From contig BTPG01000005.1 of NCBI GenBank assembly GCA_036245525.1, positions 120,364,417-120,428,416 on the forward strand: a DNA stretch of 64,000 nt. The letters are read 5' to 3'. Of this stretch, positions 36,401 through 49,300 are shown piece by piece. Under the pieces are notes generated by a model. The model did no database searches. It had not been told where the DNA came from and saw only the letters and a program-made list of their open reading frames with translations. The translations under genes and the position numbers were made by a program. The stretch comes from Semisulcospira habei (Eukaryota; Mollusca; Gastropoda; Semisulcospiridae). The first letter of the stretch is position 1, and each line of letters starts with the position of its first letter.

Positions 36401-39400
36401 ATGGAGGGGGAGACTGGAAAGAGATCCTCAGGCCCTCCAAGATGGTCGAGAGAATCCAAGGGTCGTCCTAAAACAGTCGGCGCCACGCGCCGCTGTGATG
36501 GGCTAGCCTGCCGCTGACTGGAGACCCTACAGGAATCGGCGGGGGAACGGGGGAGACAAGTCAGTGGGCCCGGCCGCATCCCGGTTTTCGAGTGCCTCTG
36601 GACCAGGTAAGGGTGGTTGCGGGGAAAGCGCGTGAGCGCCCTGGGGGGGGGGGGGGGGGGGCGCACCGCAGCCTCTGGGAAGACGGAAGGAGGGGGGTCT
36701 GAAAGACCGCAGGACGCGACCCACGGTTCTGCGGGCTGACTGAAAGTGAGAAGCGGCGGGGACGGTCGAGGCTGGCCAAAGCTCCTTGGAAGACTCCTTG
36801 ATGGTCTGCCATGTCAGTCCGCAGGGTGGTTGTGGGGGAGCGCACCGCAGCCTCTGGGAAGACGGAAGGAGGGGGGTCTGAAAGACCGCAGGGCGCGACC
36901 CACGGCTCTGTGGGCTGACTGAAAGCAAGAAGCAGCAGGAACGGTTGAGGCTGGCCAAATCTCCTTGGAAGACTCCTTGATGGTCTGCCATGTCGGTCCG
37001 CAGGGTGGTTGCGGGGAAAGCGCGCGAGCGCGCTTTGGGGGGAGGGGGGGGGGGAGCGCACCGCGGCCTCTGGGAAGACGGGAGGAGGGGGTCTGAAAGG
37101 CCGCAGGGTGCGACCCACGGCTCTGCGGGCCGACTGAAAGCGAGAAGACGGGAGGTCTGAAAGACAGCAGGGGACGACCCACGGCTATGCGGGCCAACTG
37201 AAAGCGAGAAGCTGCGGAGACGGTCGAGGTTGGCCAAAGCTCCTTGGAAGACTCCTTGACGGTCTGCCAGGTCGGTCCAAAGAGAAGAGATCCCCCGAAG
37301 GGAGCCTGATGAAGCTGCGTCTTAACTGAAGCCGGGAGAGACGAGCAGAGTCCCAGCAGAGCATCCCGCCGCATCAGGTCGCAATTAGCTGCCGCGGCCG
37401 CCATGGCGTTAACCAAGGACTGAAACGCCGCTCTGTTCGCCGCCATGAGCATGGAGTGTACGTCATGGAGAAAAGCCGAGGCGGAGAGGTCCCAGGTATC
37501 CTCAAGGCGTCTCACCACGGCCTGCGTTGCCATCTCGAGGAAGCCAGCACACGCTAAGGAGTTCCGCTCCAGCTTCGCCGTCTTCTCCCGGCCACGAGGG
37601 ATCCGTAGCCACCTGCCGCTGGGGGCCCGCGTCTGCAGCAGTGCCGCCTTGTCATTCGCCGGCAGGGGGCAAGAGAATGCTGGAGAATGCCCGGCGTACC
37701 ACTGCTGGCGGAAGCTGACGTCCATTCCCGCTGGCCAACTGGCGTCGGAGAAGAAGCCCTGGTCGCCGAACCTGTCCGCTAGAAGCTGTGCAGAAAACGC
37801 CTCCGTCAGGTCCCTAAACGCCAGCGGCTGAGGGAGGGACTTGAAGCGCTTGGACTGCAGCGATGTGTCCACCATCGGCGCGGCCTTCTTCAGGGAGCGA
37901 AGCGTCTGCGAAGTCGGAGCTGCACCCGCTGAAGACAACGACACGGACAAATGAGCGCTAGGCGACACCGAGCGGAAGTCTGCCAGCCCTAGGGCAGACA
38001 CAGAGTCCTCCGGGTGGGGGCTAAGGTCCTCGTCATTGTTCCCCGTGAACCGCGGGAAGGAGTGGAGATCCGTGCGCGCAGCTGGAGGGGTAGGGGGAGA
38101 AGAGCACCTGCTCCATGAAGAGGCAAAGCCCACCGGGGCTGGCTAGAGCAGGAACACAGGGATGAACCCGCCAAGACTGACGACTGGCAGATGTCTGCGA
38201 GGCCCCGACGCTGGGGGTGAGGGCGCCAATCCCGCGAGGAAGATCGACGCGCCGATTGGCTCTGAGAGGTCGTCGCAGAGGGATGCTGTCGAGCCGAAAG
38301 TAAGGGCTGCGGCAGAGTCGAGGGCTTCCTACGCCTCGGAGATGTGGAGCGGGAGCCCGAGGTATCGCGATGCTGCAGGCGTCTCAGGCTCCTGATCATA
38401 CCTGGTGTAAGAGCTAGACGGGCGATCTCTACCGGGACAGTCCTGTCGCTGACGATGCCGCGAGGCTCGGCCCTCCCCTGTGTGGTCCTCTCTGGTGGTG
38501 CTGCGAGTCCCACGAGCGCGGGGCGATTTCCTCACCGAGACCGGGACCGCTGGTTACGCCTTTCGTCGCTCCTCGAGTGGAGAGGCAGGGTAACGGAGGA
38601 CTGGATACGACGAGGAGGGGTGTCTCGTCGGCGACTGTCCGGCAGCCGTCCGTCTCCCCGGACAGAAGAAGCGCCGGGATCATGGAAGCGGGGCAGTTCC
38701 TCTCGCTGGCAGCTAGTGATCCCCCCCCCCCCCCCATGTGAGTGATGGGCTGTGGATCTTGGCGTCCGTTCACGGGGCTTGTCCAGCCGATGGCTGCGTG
38801 GCTGACGGCTCTCTGAGCGTGGGGAGTGAGTACCCGCTGCCTGGACCCGCCTGGGGCGCATTTCCCGTCGTGGGCGGGCCGGCATTTCGGGTAGGGTCTC
38901 TGTTGCCTGTACCTGGTGGGGTGGTGCGTCCTTGCGACTGCTAACAGGCTCCCCTGAGCGTGAGTATAGAGGTCCCGCTGCCTGGTCACGCCTAGGGACC
39001 AAGTACCATTGTGGGCGTGCCGGCATTTCGGCCATCGAAGGGTGGGGTAGGGCTCTTGGTGCCTGTACCTGATGGCTGTTGCCCTAGAGCGTCGTGGTAG
39101 GGTTCGAGGCACCGGGAGGGGGGGGGGGGAGTAGTGCTGGACGCGACGACAGGCCCATGATGTCTAAAGTGGCACGCCTCAGCGGCAATGGCGCGGTGGC
39201 AGTCGAGGCGGGGTTGAGTGGCTCCCTGGCCCGACCTGGTCGCTCTCTTGTGTAAAAGGCCCACAGCTGTGACCAGCGTTCTTCGACCCACGCCGCACAG
39301 ATATTACATATCCGCCCGGAGGAGCTGAGCCCGCACAGGGCAGGCACACATCGTGGGAGTCCGTCGGCCATTGGAACTGTCCGCAACTGGTGCAGGTCAT

Positions 39401-42400
39401 CACTTGTGTACTGTAACAAGCAGAAACAGACAAAGACCTGTCATAAGGGTGCGGGGCCGCCCAAGAGGCCCCGCGCTCACGACCCGTCGCACAACAGAAT
39501 TCCTGGTCAATGCCGCCACCCGGTCTTCTATATCGACAACCACCGGCGTAGACATTCACCGAAGCTTTACCTTGTCACTGATACCCGGGTAGGTCTCCTC
39601 CCAAGGAACCACCAACCTGCCACCCAAGGTAATCCTTCCGAGCTTTACACAGACACTTCACTCTACTCTCTCTCTTCTTCTCTCTTTTTTTAATATTTTT
39701 TTTTTTACATAAATCCAAGGAAGCACACCAAACCCCGAAGGGTTAAGCACACACGAAGCGGCAAATCCACACGAAGTTCTGAGTAATCCCACCGTACACA
39801 GCCGAACGAAGCAGGCTGAACACAACCAGTCTTGGTGAGCTAAGCGAAAAGACTGGCGGGATACGGCCAGGCACGTGACCAGATAGGGAGGCAAGGGGGG
39901 GGGGGGGGGCGGGCTACTCGAGGCGTCCTGGCAACGGCTCCCTAGAGTCGCCCCCCCTGGTTGTGAGGTGTACACAACGAAGTTTTGGGCTGAAATTGGT
40001 AAACTAAGCATATCTTCCTATTAGTAATGCCATCGGTAAGAGTTTTGAGAAAACAAATAAACTCTTAAAGATCTATCCGGAGGACGTATGCGCCCCAACT
40101 GTGTTCATAAAGCTTTGTGCACAAAAGATGACACTCATATTTCGTTTGCGAGCCTCTTGTGTGACACTTTAGCTCTGGGTGAATACAATTGTTGAAGATC
40201 TGTCCACTAAGCGCATGTAAGATCATAACAGACTCTGACTCTGATGGTGAGGGTTCATCCTTTTGCATTATTTTTCTCATTCGCAAACAAAATAATTGCG
40301 TTTAATGGCATGTCCACCAGACAGGTAACAACCGTACCTCTGATAAGAGTTTTAGAAGATCCACGCGCCTAAAAATCCTCGGGATAGTATCTTTCGCAAT
40401 CAGAAATGTTGGCGTTAGTCACAAAGAACATATTGATAATGTACAGTTAAACTTTCTTTCCTTTGTTTTATTCAACAAGAAACTTTTTGTAGCAAGGCCA
40501 ACAATAAACAGCACTACTGAAAGTGCAATAAACCACAACCTTTTCTTTATTGCTTTGTCTTTGCGTTTTGTTTTTGTACAGCAAGCGGCCATTTCCAGCA
40601 TAGACAGTTTGTAAAAGTTGTGGTACAAGATATCTGCTCACTTCATGCATTTCACTTTCCATCTTTCATGCACACATGACTGATTCATGCACAAGACAGA
40701 AGTCATGTCTGTATACCACCAGTTTCACTGTATATGAGATGTACAAGCAGGCACATGACAACCAGGCACAGGGCGACAGATAATTCATGCAGAACAATGC
40801 AGATGCCAAATTTCAATTCAACATACACAAATATCAACTTATCAAGGCCAAAAGAAATATTAATAGGTTCAAAAATGACAGAAGTTAATAAACAAAAGTA
40901 AAGAGATAATCAAGAAAAACACTAAACACCACCCAAAGGCTGTGCAAAGTCAACCAGGCATATTGTGCCTGCTTCTACACTCTAAAACCTGAAAAATAAG
41001 CAAAAGAATAGAATGGTGTTACACAAAAAATACCTACAAAACATGACCTGTTTGTGGGTGCATGTACATGTCTGTGTATGTGTAAAAGGGAGAGATCCAA
41101 GAGACAAAGTTTTTTTTGACTAATTGCAAGTTACAACTTGCAAACTGGCTGAAGTTATTTGAAACATGTAAACAATAACAAAATACATCCTAAAATACAT
41201 ACACAACATTACAACAAATAGCACCAAACACACAAGTACAAAATCAAGCCAACACTATCTGACTCACTTAATGCGCAGCCCTGCCCCATCAGCTGGCAAC
41301 GTAGGCTCTTCAGGCACTATTTCCTTGCTACGACTGTGCTTTTTGCCTGATGGAGTGCGCGACTTGCTGTGCCCATCTTTGGGTGACTTGGCACGTTCTT
41401 TGGGTGACTTTACCCGGTCTTTGGGTGACTTGGAGCGGTCTTTAGGGGATTTGGAGTGAGGGGACTTGGAACGATCAGACTTGGCAGTGCCTGGAGGCTC
41501 CTCTGATGTGGGTGTGCCTGCTGTTTCTGAAGCAGCCTTCTCCGGTGTCTCTGGACGCTCCACGGGTAGCTGTTAGTGTGAAAATAAAAGGTTAGTATAG
41601 TAAACTTTGCATGTATAACAACATCCCAGGGGGACCAGAATTTGTTGTTCTATCCAATGCTTGTGATAAGCAATGTAATTTAACTCATTCAGCCCTAACA
41701 CACCACAGCAAGACATGGATCGAGCATGATAGTTCAAGGGTGGTGCCATAATAGCTTGACGCCGATAGGCGCCAAGCTATTCTGGCACCACCCTGGAACT
41801 ATCATGCTCGATCTGTATCTAGAATTGTAAGGCAGTCCTTCAGATTTGGGGATTTCGGTCTTGGGGTAGAATGTGTTAGCTCTTCTATGGAATGGAAGTC
41901 CTTTAGTTCTGGGAGTCAAAGGGCTAAAAAAAAAAGTGTTGATGGGACCTCTATAAAAAGTGCAGTACCTAGTCTTGTAAAGAGTGATGCTGACTGAAGT
42001 AGTTAAGAAAAGCCATTTGTACTATTTACTTTACCTTGGCTAGAAAGCTGACTTCCCTTTGTCTTTAAAAATTATCAGAAATTTGCCTATTACCATATTT
42101 TTTTTGTTGGTTTGTTTTTTTGTAGACTGTGAACCCATGCAGCCCTGGCAGACTACATCAAGATATAAACTGACCACGATTGTCCACAGTTGGTGCCAAA
42201 ATTGCTTGGCGCATAATTTACCCACCAGACTGTAAGAAGATATGTTTCAACCAAGATAGTTCAAGGGTGGTGCCACAACAGCTTGGTGTTTAAAGGCCTC
42301 AGGCTATTCTGGCACCAATCTTGAACTATCATGGTCAACCTGACTCCTGACCTTTCATGCAGTCCAAAGAGTGCAACTTCCAAATGTAACCCATTTAACT

Positions 42401-45400
42401 CCACAGTTGCATTGCCCACATTTTGGAGGTGTTATCTGACAACTATGTACCAGTTGCAGGAGATGAACTGACCATGATAACTCAAGGGTAGTGCCAGATT
42501 AGCTTGGCGCCTTCAGGCGCCAAGCTAATCTGGCACTACCCTTGAATTATCATGGTCAGTTCAGTTCCTGCTGTAGGGCTTTGGGTCTGTATGGGTTAAA
42601 CAATTCCACCTTACAGCACAATGTGTTCACACAAACCTCGATAAGTGGCAGTCGTTCATAGTTGCCATCCAGCTCATCAGGGATCTGGCCGTCCATGCCC
42701 TTGTAGTAGTCCTTCAGCAGTCGCACCGTGTCCTGGAACCTGTCCAGCTCACCCTGCACACACACAAACACCACTGTCTAATTCAGAAGATGTTAAACTT
42801 TTCACGTTTACTGCTGTATGCAGAGTGATATGCAAAAAAAATAGTTAACCCTCACTCCATTACCCCGTCCCATAAATCAGTGAGCCCTTTGAGAGAAATA
42901 CATCTTTAAATATTGAGGCTAAAATGTCTATACTCGGATAATATGCTGTCTATCTGCATCAAAATACAGACAATGTGATAAAGATTTATTTACACAAAAG
43001 ATCAAGAACATGATAAATCAGTCACACTCCTTAGTCTCTTTAACCCCTCCACACACTCACAAAAATCTACAGAACCTTTATTGCAGGATAAAACTTTAGG
43101 CTTACAAACCTTTACACGCTGAAACATTGCAAGCACTCACCTGCATGGCAGTGATGTAATGATTACTCAAGATTCCCAGTCTGTCCTCCAGCCAGCCGTC
43201 CGTCATGACGGTCTCTCGTTCCTTCTCTGCCTGCTCTTTGCGCTCATCACAGATGTTCCACAGTCGCTCGCGAAGGTCGTCTACACGTTGGTGCAGCTCG
43301 GCTCGTGTCTCCTCATCCTCCCGCATGTCGTCAGGCACGGAGTTGTAGTCCTTCTGCCACTGAGTCACAAACTCCTGCTTGTGGTCTGGGCGACGCAGGT
43401 ACGACAGGAAGTCTTTCCTGTCAGAAAGATTTGTGCGTGTATAAGTTATGTTAAATGTGTGTATGTGAGAGAGTGAGTAGGTGTGTGCATGTGCACATGT
43501 CTGTGCATGTATGTGTGCTGCTATGTGATATGGATCACATTTTGAAATCAACCCCTCAGATATTTACCATGATAGTTCAGGGGTGGTGCCAGAATAGCTT
43601 GGCGCCTGTAGGCGCCTAGCTATTCTGGCACCACCCCTGAACTATCATGGCAAATCTGTCTCCTGAACTGTAATGTAGTTTTCAGAGGACAACTCCCAAA
43701 TGGAGATATTTGTAACTAAGAGTTCAACGTGTTAAATGCTATAACTACATACATAATGTGGTTGATAAACTGTCCATGGCAGCTTAACCCCCTTAGCCCC
43801 AATGCCCCACAGCATGAGATGAATTGACCATGATAATTTAAGGGTAGTGCCAGATGAACTTGTCACCTGATGGCGCCAAGCTCATCTGGCACTACCCTTG
43901 CATTATCATGGTCAATTCATCTCCTGTGACTGGTACATAATCGTTATGTAAGACCTCCACATTTTTAGAAATGTGTCTGCGGGGTTAAATGGGTTAAGGA
44001 AATGGCATGATCAGCTCAGCATCTCTACTGCACACAGCAGCTGGCGATGGTTGTAGACAAGACATACTGTAAGACTTCACCCCTGGCCAATCAATCTTCT
44101 AAGCCCCCTCCCCCCTTGTCCAAAAGGCCAACATTGGCTGACGTTGGTCTAGTAAACTTTTGCGCACTGGCCTCTACAGTGTGTACTGAAAGTGAAACCC
44201 TGCGTGTCCTACCTGATCTGGTAGTAGTATCTGTAGATGTTCTCACGCTCCTGGCGCACGTGACGGAAAGTGTGCTTGCAGTTGCTAACATAAGCCTTCT
44301 CCACATTCTCCCACTGGCCAGACAGCACTGATGCCAGGTCCTAAAATAAACATGTACTCCTGATATAATCAAAACATCCCTCCAGCCATCCATCCATCTG
44401 TATGCCCGGGTGAAAAGTGGAAATTGTGAAAATAAAGTGCAGGAGAGGGTCCACAGGCAGCTAAAGCACCAATGGGATGCGTACACTTTTTTGTTTGCAT
44501 TTTCAAAGTTTTTTTGTTGCGTGGCCACTCCTGCAATCTAGACATGACATTTCTATTTTTTTGCTATTAACCCCTTCACTGTCATGAACAACTGAGCAGG
44601 ATCGAACTGCAAGAGACATGCATCATCATGAGCAATGCATCAGGTGGGTCTGTGCCTCTTGCTGACACCACTTTGATTCTGTGCCAGCTGGGCAGCTAGC
44701 GCTGTTGAGCGATGAACTAGCGAAGATTTCAGGAACACAATCTGTGACCACTGGCAGTGAAGGGGTTGACATAAGCAAAGGTTCCATGTTGAAAATACAG
44801 AAATTTCCATACACCTCATTTTTCATTATGGATATAATCTATCTTTCCATCTACTCAGATTCATCCATGCATCTGTCTGTCTGCCCATCCCCATCCATTC
44901 ATCTATGCACCCACCTACTTAACTCATTCTACCCCAACACCAAAATCTTTACATTTTGCCGTTGTCCTCTGAAGACTGCATTGCAGTGCAGGACACAGAT
45001 CGACCATGATAGTTCAAGGGTGATGCCAGAATAGCTTGGCGCCCATAGGCGCCAAGCTATTCTGGCATCACCCTAGAACTATCATGGTCGATCCTTATCT
45101 TCCTGAGGTGTGTCTAGGGTAGAATGAGTCATCGCTTGCCTCCCCCTTCCCTCCCTGCTCTGATTATACCATAACTCTTGGCTGTTTGTAGCGCTTTTGA
45201 TCGTGACGATTCCGGCAGGAATCATCACAACCAAAAGCGCTACCGACGGCCAAAGGGATAACTGACCTGTTCAATGCCTAGATCCACAAAGTCCCATTCA
45301 GGATCCCCAGGCTTAGGGGGAGGTGGTCCAGCTGGAACCTCAGGTTCCGGCTCTGGTTCTGGCTCGGGGGACTTGCCTTTCTTCCCCTTACCACCCTTCG

Positions 45401-46209
45401 AAGACTTGGCCACAGATGACCCTGTTGAAATAATAACCCACATGTACATGCAGCCACTGGTACTGACTAAAGTGCATGCAGAAAGTGGTTAACCAATTTA
45501 GTCCCGACGCACTACAGCAGGAGATGGACTGACCATAATAATCCCTGATGGTGCCGAACTAATCTGGAACTACTCTTGAATTATCCTGTCGATCCATCTC
45601 CTGCATCTGGTACATAGTTGTTAGATGACACCTCCAGACATGTGGCTGTGCGGTTAAATGGCTTAATTCAGTCCTCTCACTTCAAGTGACAGCTGCTGAA
45701 GAAGTGTTGACCATGACAGCTCAAAGATACTGCCTGATCAACATTGTACCATCCAGGCTTGAGCTGTCATGGTTGATTCATTTTGTAATATACTAAGTTA
45801 AAACTCAGCGAATAAGCAAAACACTTGGCTGTTGGTAGGCTCTGTCACAATGATTCTTGCAGGAATCATCGTGACAAAAAAATGCTACTGACAGCCCAAG
45901 GGTTCAGACAATTCAGTTTTCACAGTTTTAACAATGAGCACAACTTCAGGAGACAAATTCATTATTTAGAGCTGTGACAAAATTATGGTTTTTGGGTCAC
46001 ATCTTGACTGTTGCAAATAAACTAAACGCACAACTTTTTGTTTATTTCGGTGACAGTCTCGAAATGATGACAAAAAGCCGTAATTTTGTCGCAGCTCTAA
46101 ACAATACAATTTTAAGATTTGCAGATGCGCATGTGTTCTGTTTAACACACACACAGACGTGCGCACACACAATCATAAGTAACCTGCTACACACATGGGC
46201 ACACACACA

Positions 46210-46248
<39 letters not shown>

Positions 46249-46260
46249 CTATACAAGCAT

Positions 46261-46340
<80 letters not shown>

Positions 46341-49300
46341 ACCACGGCTGCTTGCTCTTTTTCCGTCAGACTTTTTAGCACTGCTTTCTCTTTTGGGTGA
46401 GATACTCTTAGAACGTTTGCCATCCTTCTTGTCTTTGCCGTCTTTGGATGATGATCGTGATGCTGACCTCTTGGCAGAACCTTTGGTAAAAGGACACTCA
46501 TGTATGGCACTTTCCAGATACTGGCTTGTGATGACAGCCTCAAGAAAGGTGCTAAATTAGCATGGCACCACGAGGCGCCAAGCTAATCAACATGTCAGTT
46601 CAAGAGAAGTGCCTTGACACTACAAGATCCCACCCAGTAAGCAAAGGACAGCAGGCCCACGATGGGTGCAGCTGGCCCGCGCACAACTGTGCTCAGGCCC
46701 ATTGCGGCCATCATGTGCACTAAGACGTATTGCTATTGGGGCAAGCTAATCTGGCACTAATCTTGAATGAACATGTCAATCCATCCTCTAGCTCTACTTT
46801 GTGATGTATCCTTGTGATATTAATTTTTCTCTAAAATGTATTTTTTCGAAAATATACTTACCGATGATATTACTATTAGGAAATGTATCTAAGCTAGACT
46901 AATTTTAGCAAAACATTGGCGTGTACATGGTAGGGGAGGTAACAAGGGGCGCTATAGCCTAGACCGTGACCCGAGTAGCCTCCCCTTCATCCCATCCGGG
47001 CACGCGCCCACCGGATGCTTACCAGTCTGTTTCTGAGCGGAACAGCGGCAAGTGGGGCAGGTGGGAGGGTCATCCGAGTAATATCATCGGTAAGTATTTT
47101 TCGAAAAAATACATTTTAGAGAAAAATTAATTTGTTTGCTCAAAACACATTACCGATGATATTACTATTAGGAAGAATGATGAAGAGGAGGTGGGTGCCG
47201 CTATAACGCCCCTAACCCTAGTTACTTGTCAATGAGACCCGCCCTCCCAAGCAACCTCCCGATAATTTTAGCAAAGATTACCAACGGCGCCTGGGGCACC
47301 GGGAGGGAGTGTTGCTCTGCCGTGATGTCTCCCACCAGCGACTGAAGGTTCTGGCGCTGGCTGGAGAGGTCCCTCAGGTAGAATCGGGCAAAGGCTGACT
47401 GCGCTTGCCATCCCCCAGCCATCACGATATCTGTGACCGCGCAGTTGCGGTCGACCGTTTGTCTAGCGGTCATGGCTCTGAATTCGTGCGCCCTGATGTT
47501 CATTCGTTTGACTGCAGCAGGGGAGAAGTCCTGGTAGGGGAGCATATCACCAAACGGAGCCAGGATGATATCGTCCGGGCCGAGATTTCATGTCTACCTG
47601 GGGACAGAGGGAGGAGAAGGCGGGTGCGTCCCCTGCATAGCGACTTGTTCCGGCGCAGGTAAAACGCGTAAAGCCCTCACCAGGTCCTGTTGTCTGGACT
47701 CTCGGGAAGAGCCTGGACTCGTAAGGAGGAAAGGAGACCACTTGAGGGGAAGCCAAGGAGATCGGGCCTTGGCGCGAAAAGTCGGATCGGGAAGCCGTTG
47801 AACAGAGCCGTCCGTCCGGAACTGCAAATATGCGGGCCAACTGGAAAGGGTTGAAGCAGGCAGAGTTGAGCCAGGTCAGCACCCCGGGCAGGTCCCATCA
47901 TGGCACGAGCGAGCGAAGGGCGGACCGTTGTAGCCCGAAGGAGGCCATAAGATCGGCGAGGTCCTGCAGTCGCCAGGGTCGGATCGTCCCCAATGCCGGT
48001 ACGTGTCAACCATCAGGTAGCCCCGAACGGTGATTGGCGCTGAATGCTGGTCGGTGAACAGCCAGAGGAAAACTCCGCCAGCTGGGGGACACCGTCAAAT
48101 GCGCGGGGTAGAGTCGTTTGTCGACACACTAGTGGCACAGGACTCGCCACTTCCCTTCCTAGACCCGTCTGGTCGAGGATCTGCGAGTTGTAGCGATGGC
48201 CGTCACTGCTGCACCTGAGAAGCCTCTAGCCACGAGGGCTCGCTGCACCATCTCCAGGCGTGTTGGAGGAGGAGTCGGTTGCGTGGTGTGGGAGTGAGTG
48301 AGTGAGCATAGATTGCTTTACGTCCCGCAAGCGACAAAGGCCTTCTCAGGACGTGCCTGCGCTAAATGAAGAAAAGAACTGCAAGAAGCGCAGACAGGAG
48401 GGAGAATTTCAAAAGAAAAATACAGATGAATGGACCAGAAAGACAGAAATACAAACCCCCAAAAGAGTAGAACCCACCTTGCAGGGGTTAGACAAGGTGA
48501 CCCTAGGAACTAAAAAGTAGACAACCCCACCAAGGTCCCCTAGGGCAGACCCGGTGGGGGCGTGGTGTGGGAAGCCGCAGCGGGGGGAGCCAAGGCGAGG
48601 TTCACAGGGTCGGAGGTCCGCGACTTTGTCCAGCAGAACGGGCCACCAGGAACAGGACCGTGTTGAGCCCTCTGAGCTGTGTGACGAGAGTTCTCGGGAC
48701 TTGTAATCAACGTGCGTGGTTCCACGGCGCGGGTCAGAGGCCGGCGATGACCGAGTACCTTCTGCAGGAAGTGTCCACCCAGAACAGGACCTTGTTGCCA
48801 TCTTAGCTGAGCCGGAGCTAGGAGGTACGGCGATGCGACGAGGCCGTCCCAAGAGAGGTAGAGAGCGTCGACCACTCAGGCTAGCAGCAATGGAACGGTG
48901 GAGGATGAAGCGAGGAAGCTGTAGGTGCTAAGTTGGCGCGATCATAGGAAACTCACAGCCGTGCCGATCACCCGAAGATGTCCAGACAGCGCATCCACTT
49001 GGAGCGGAGCTGATGGCCGCGACGTGCGATGGAGTCGGCAGGTCATGCGGAAGTCCCGTGAAGACTCTTTCTCGGTAGCGACGTCTCTACTGCGCACCAA
49101 CGGAGCCCCTAGCAGAGGAGAAAGGAAGGGAGAGGAACCGCGTCCCACCCTGCTTCTAACGTAGTCAACGACTGTGGTGCTGTTGGAGAGGACGAGAAGC
49201 TTCTGACGTCGCTGACGTGACATCCGACGCTGGGCCACGAGGTCCGGAGCACATCCACCGAAGGCTGAGTAGAATCTCTGTAGCAGGTGAGCACCCGCGA

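Larger units (their letters stand above)
33059..40057 (-). mobile_element. DIRS-like element C (about 7.0 kb, degraded)
   Basis: Left terminus GTATTTTTCTCTAAAATGTA then CGAAAAAAATACTTACCGATGG; right terminus CCATCGGTAAGAGTTTTGAG then AAAACAAAT. ICR at 33,366-33,460. Order on minus: leader, intron, Cys/His module, Gag core, a tandemly repeated linker, RT, RNase H, Dam-like, recombinase. Five poly-G/C runs (about 10-30 bases) are scattered through it. Sense relative to SPEF2. Confidence 0.88.

Noticed and set aside
46195..46560. His/Thr repeat protein
   Set aside because: Translation of the (CA)n microsatellite.
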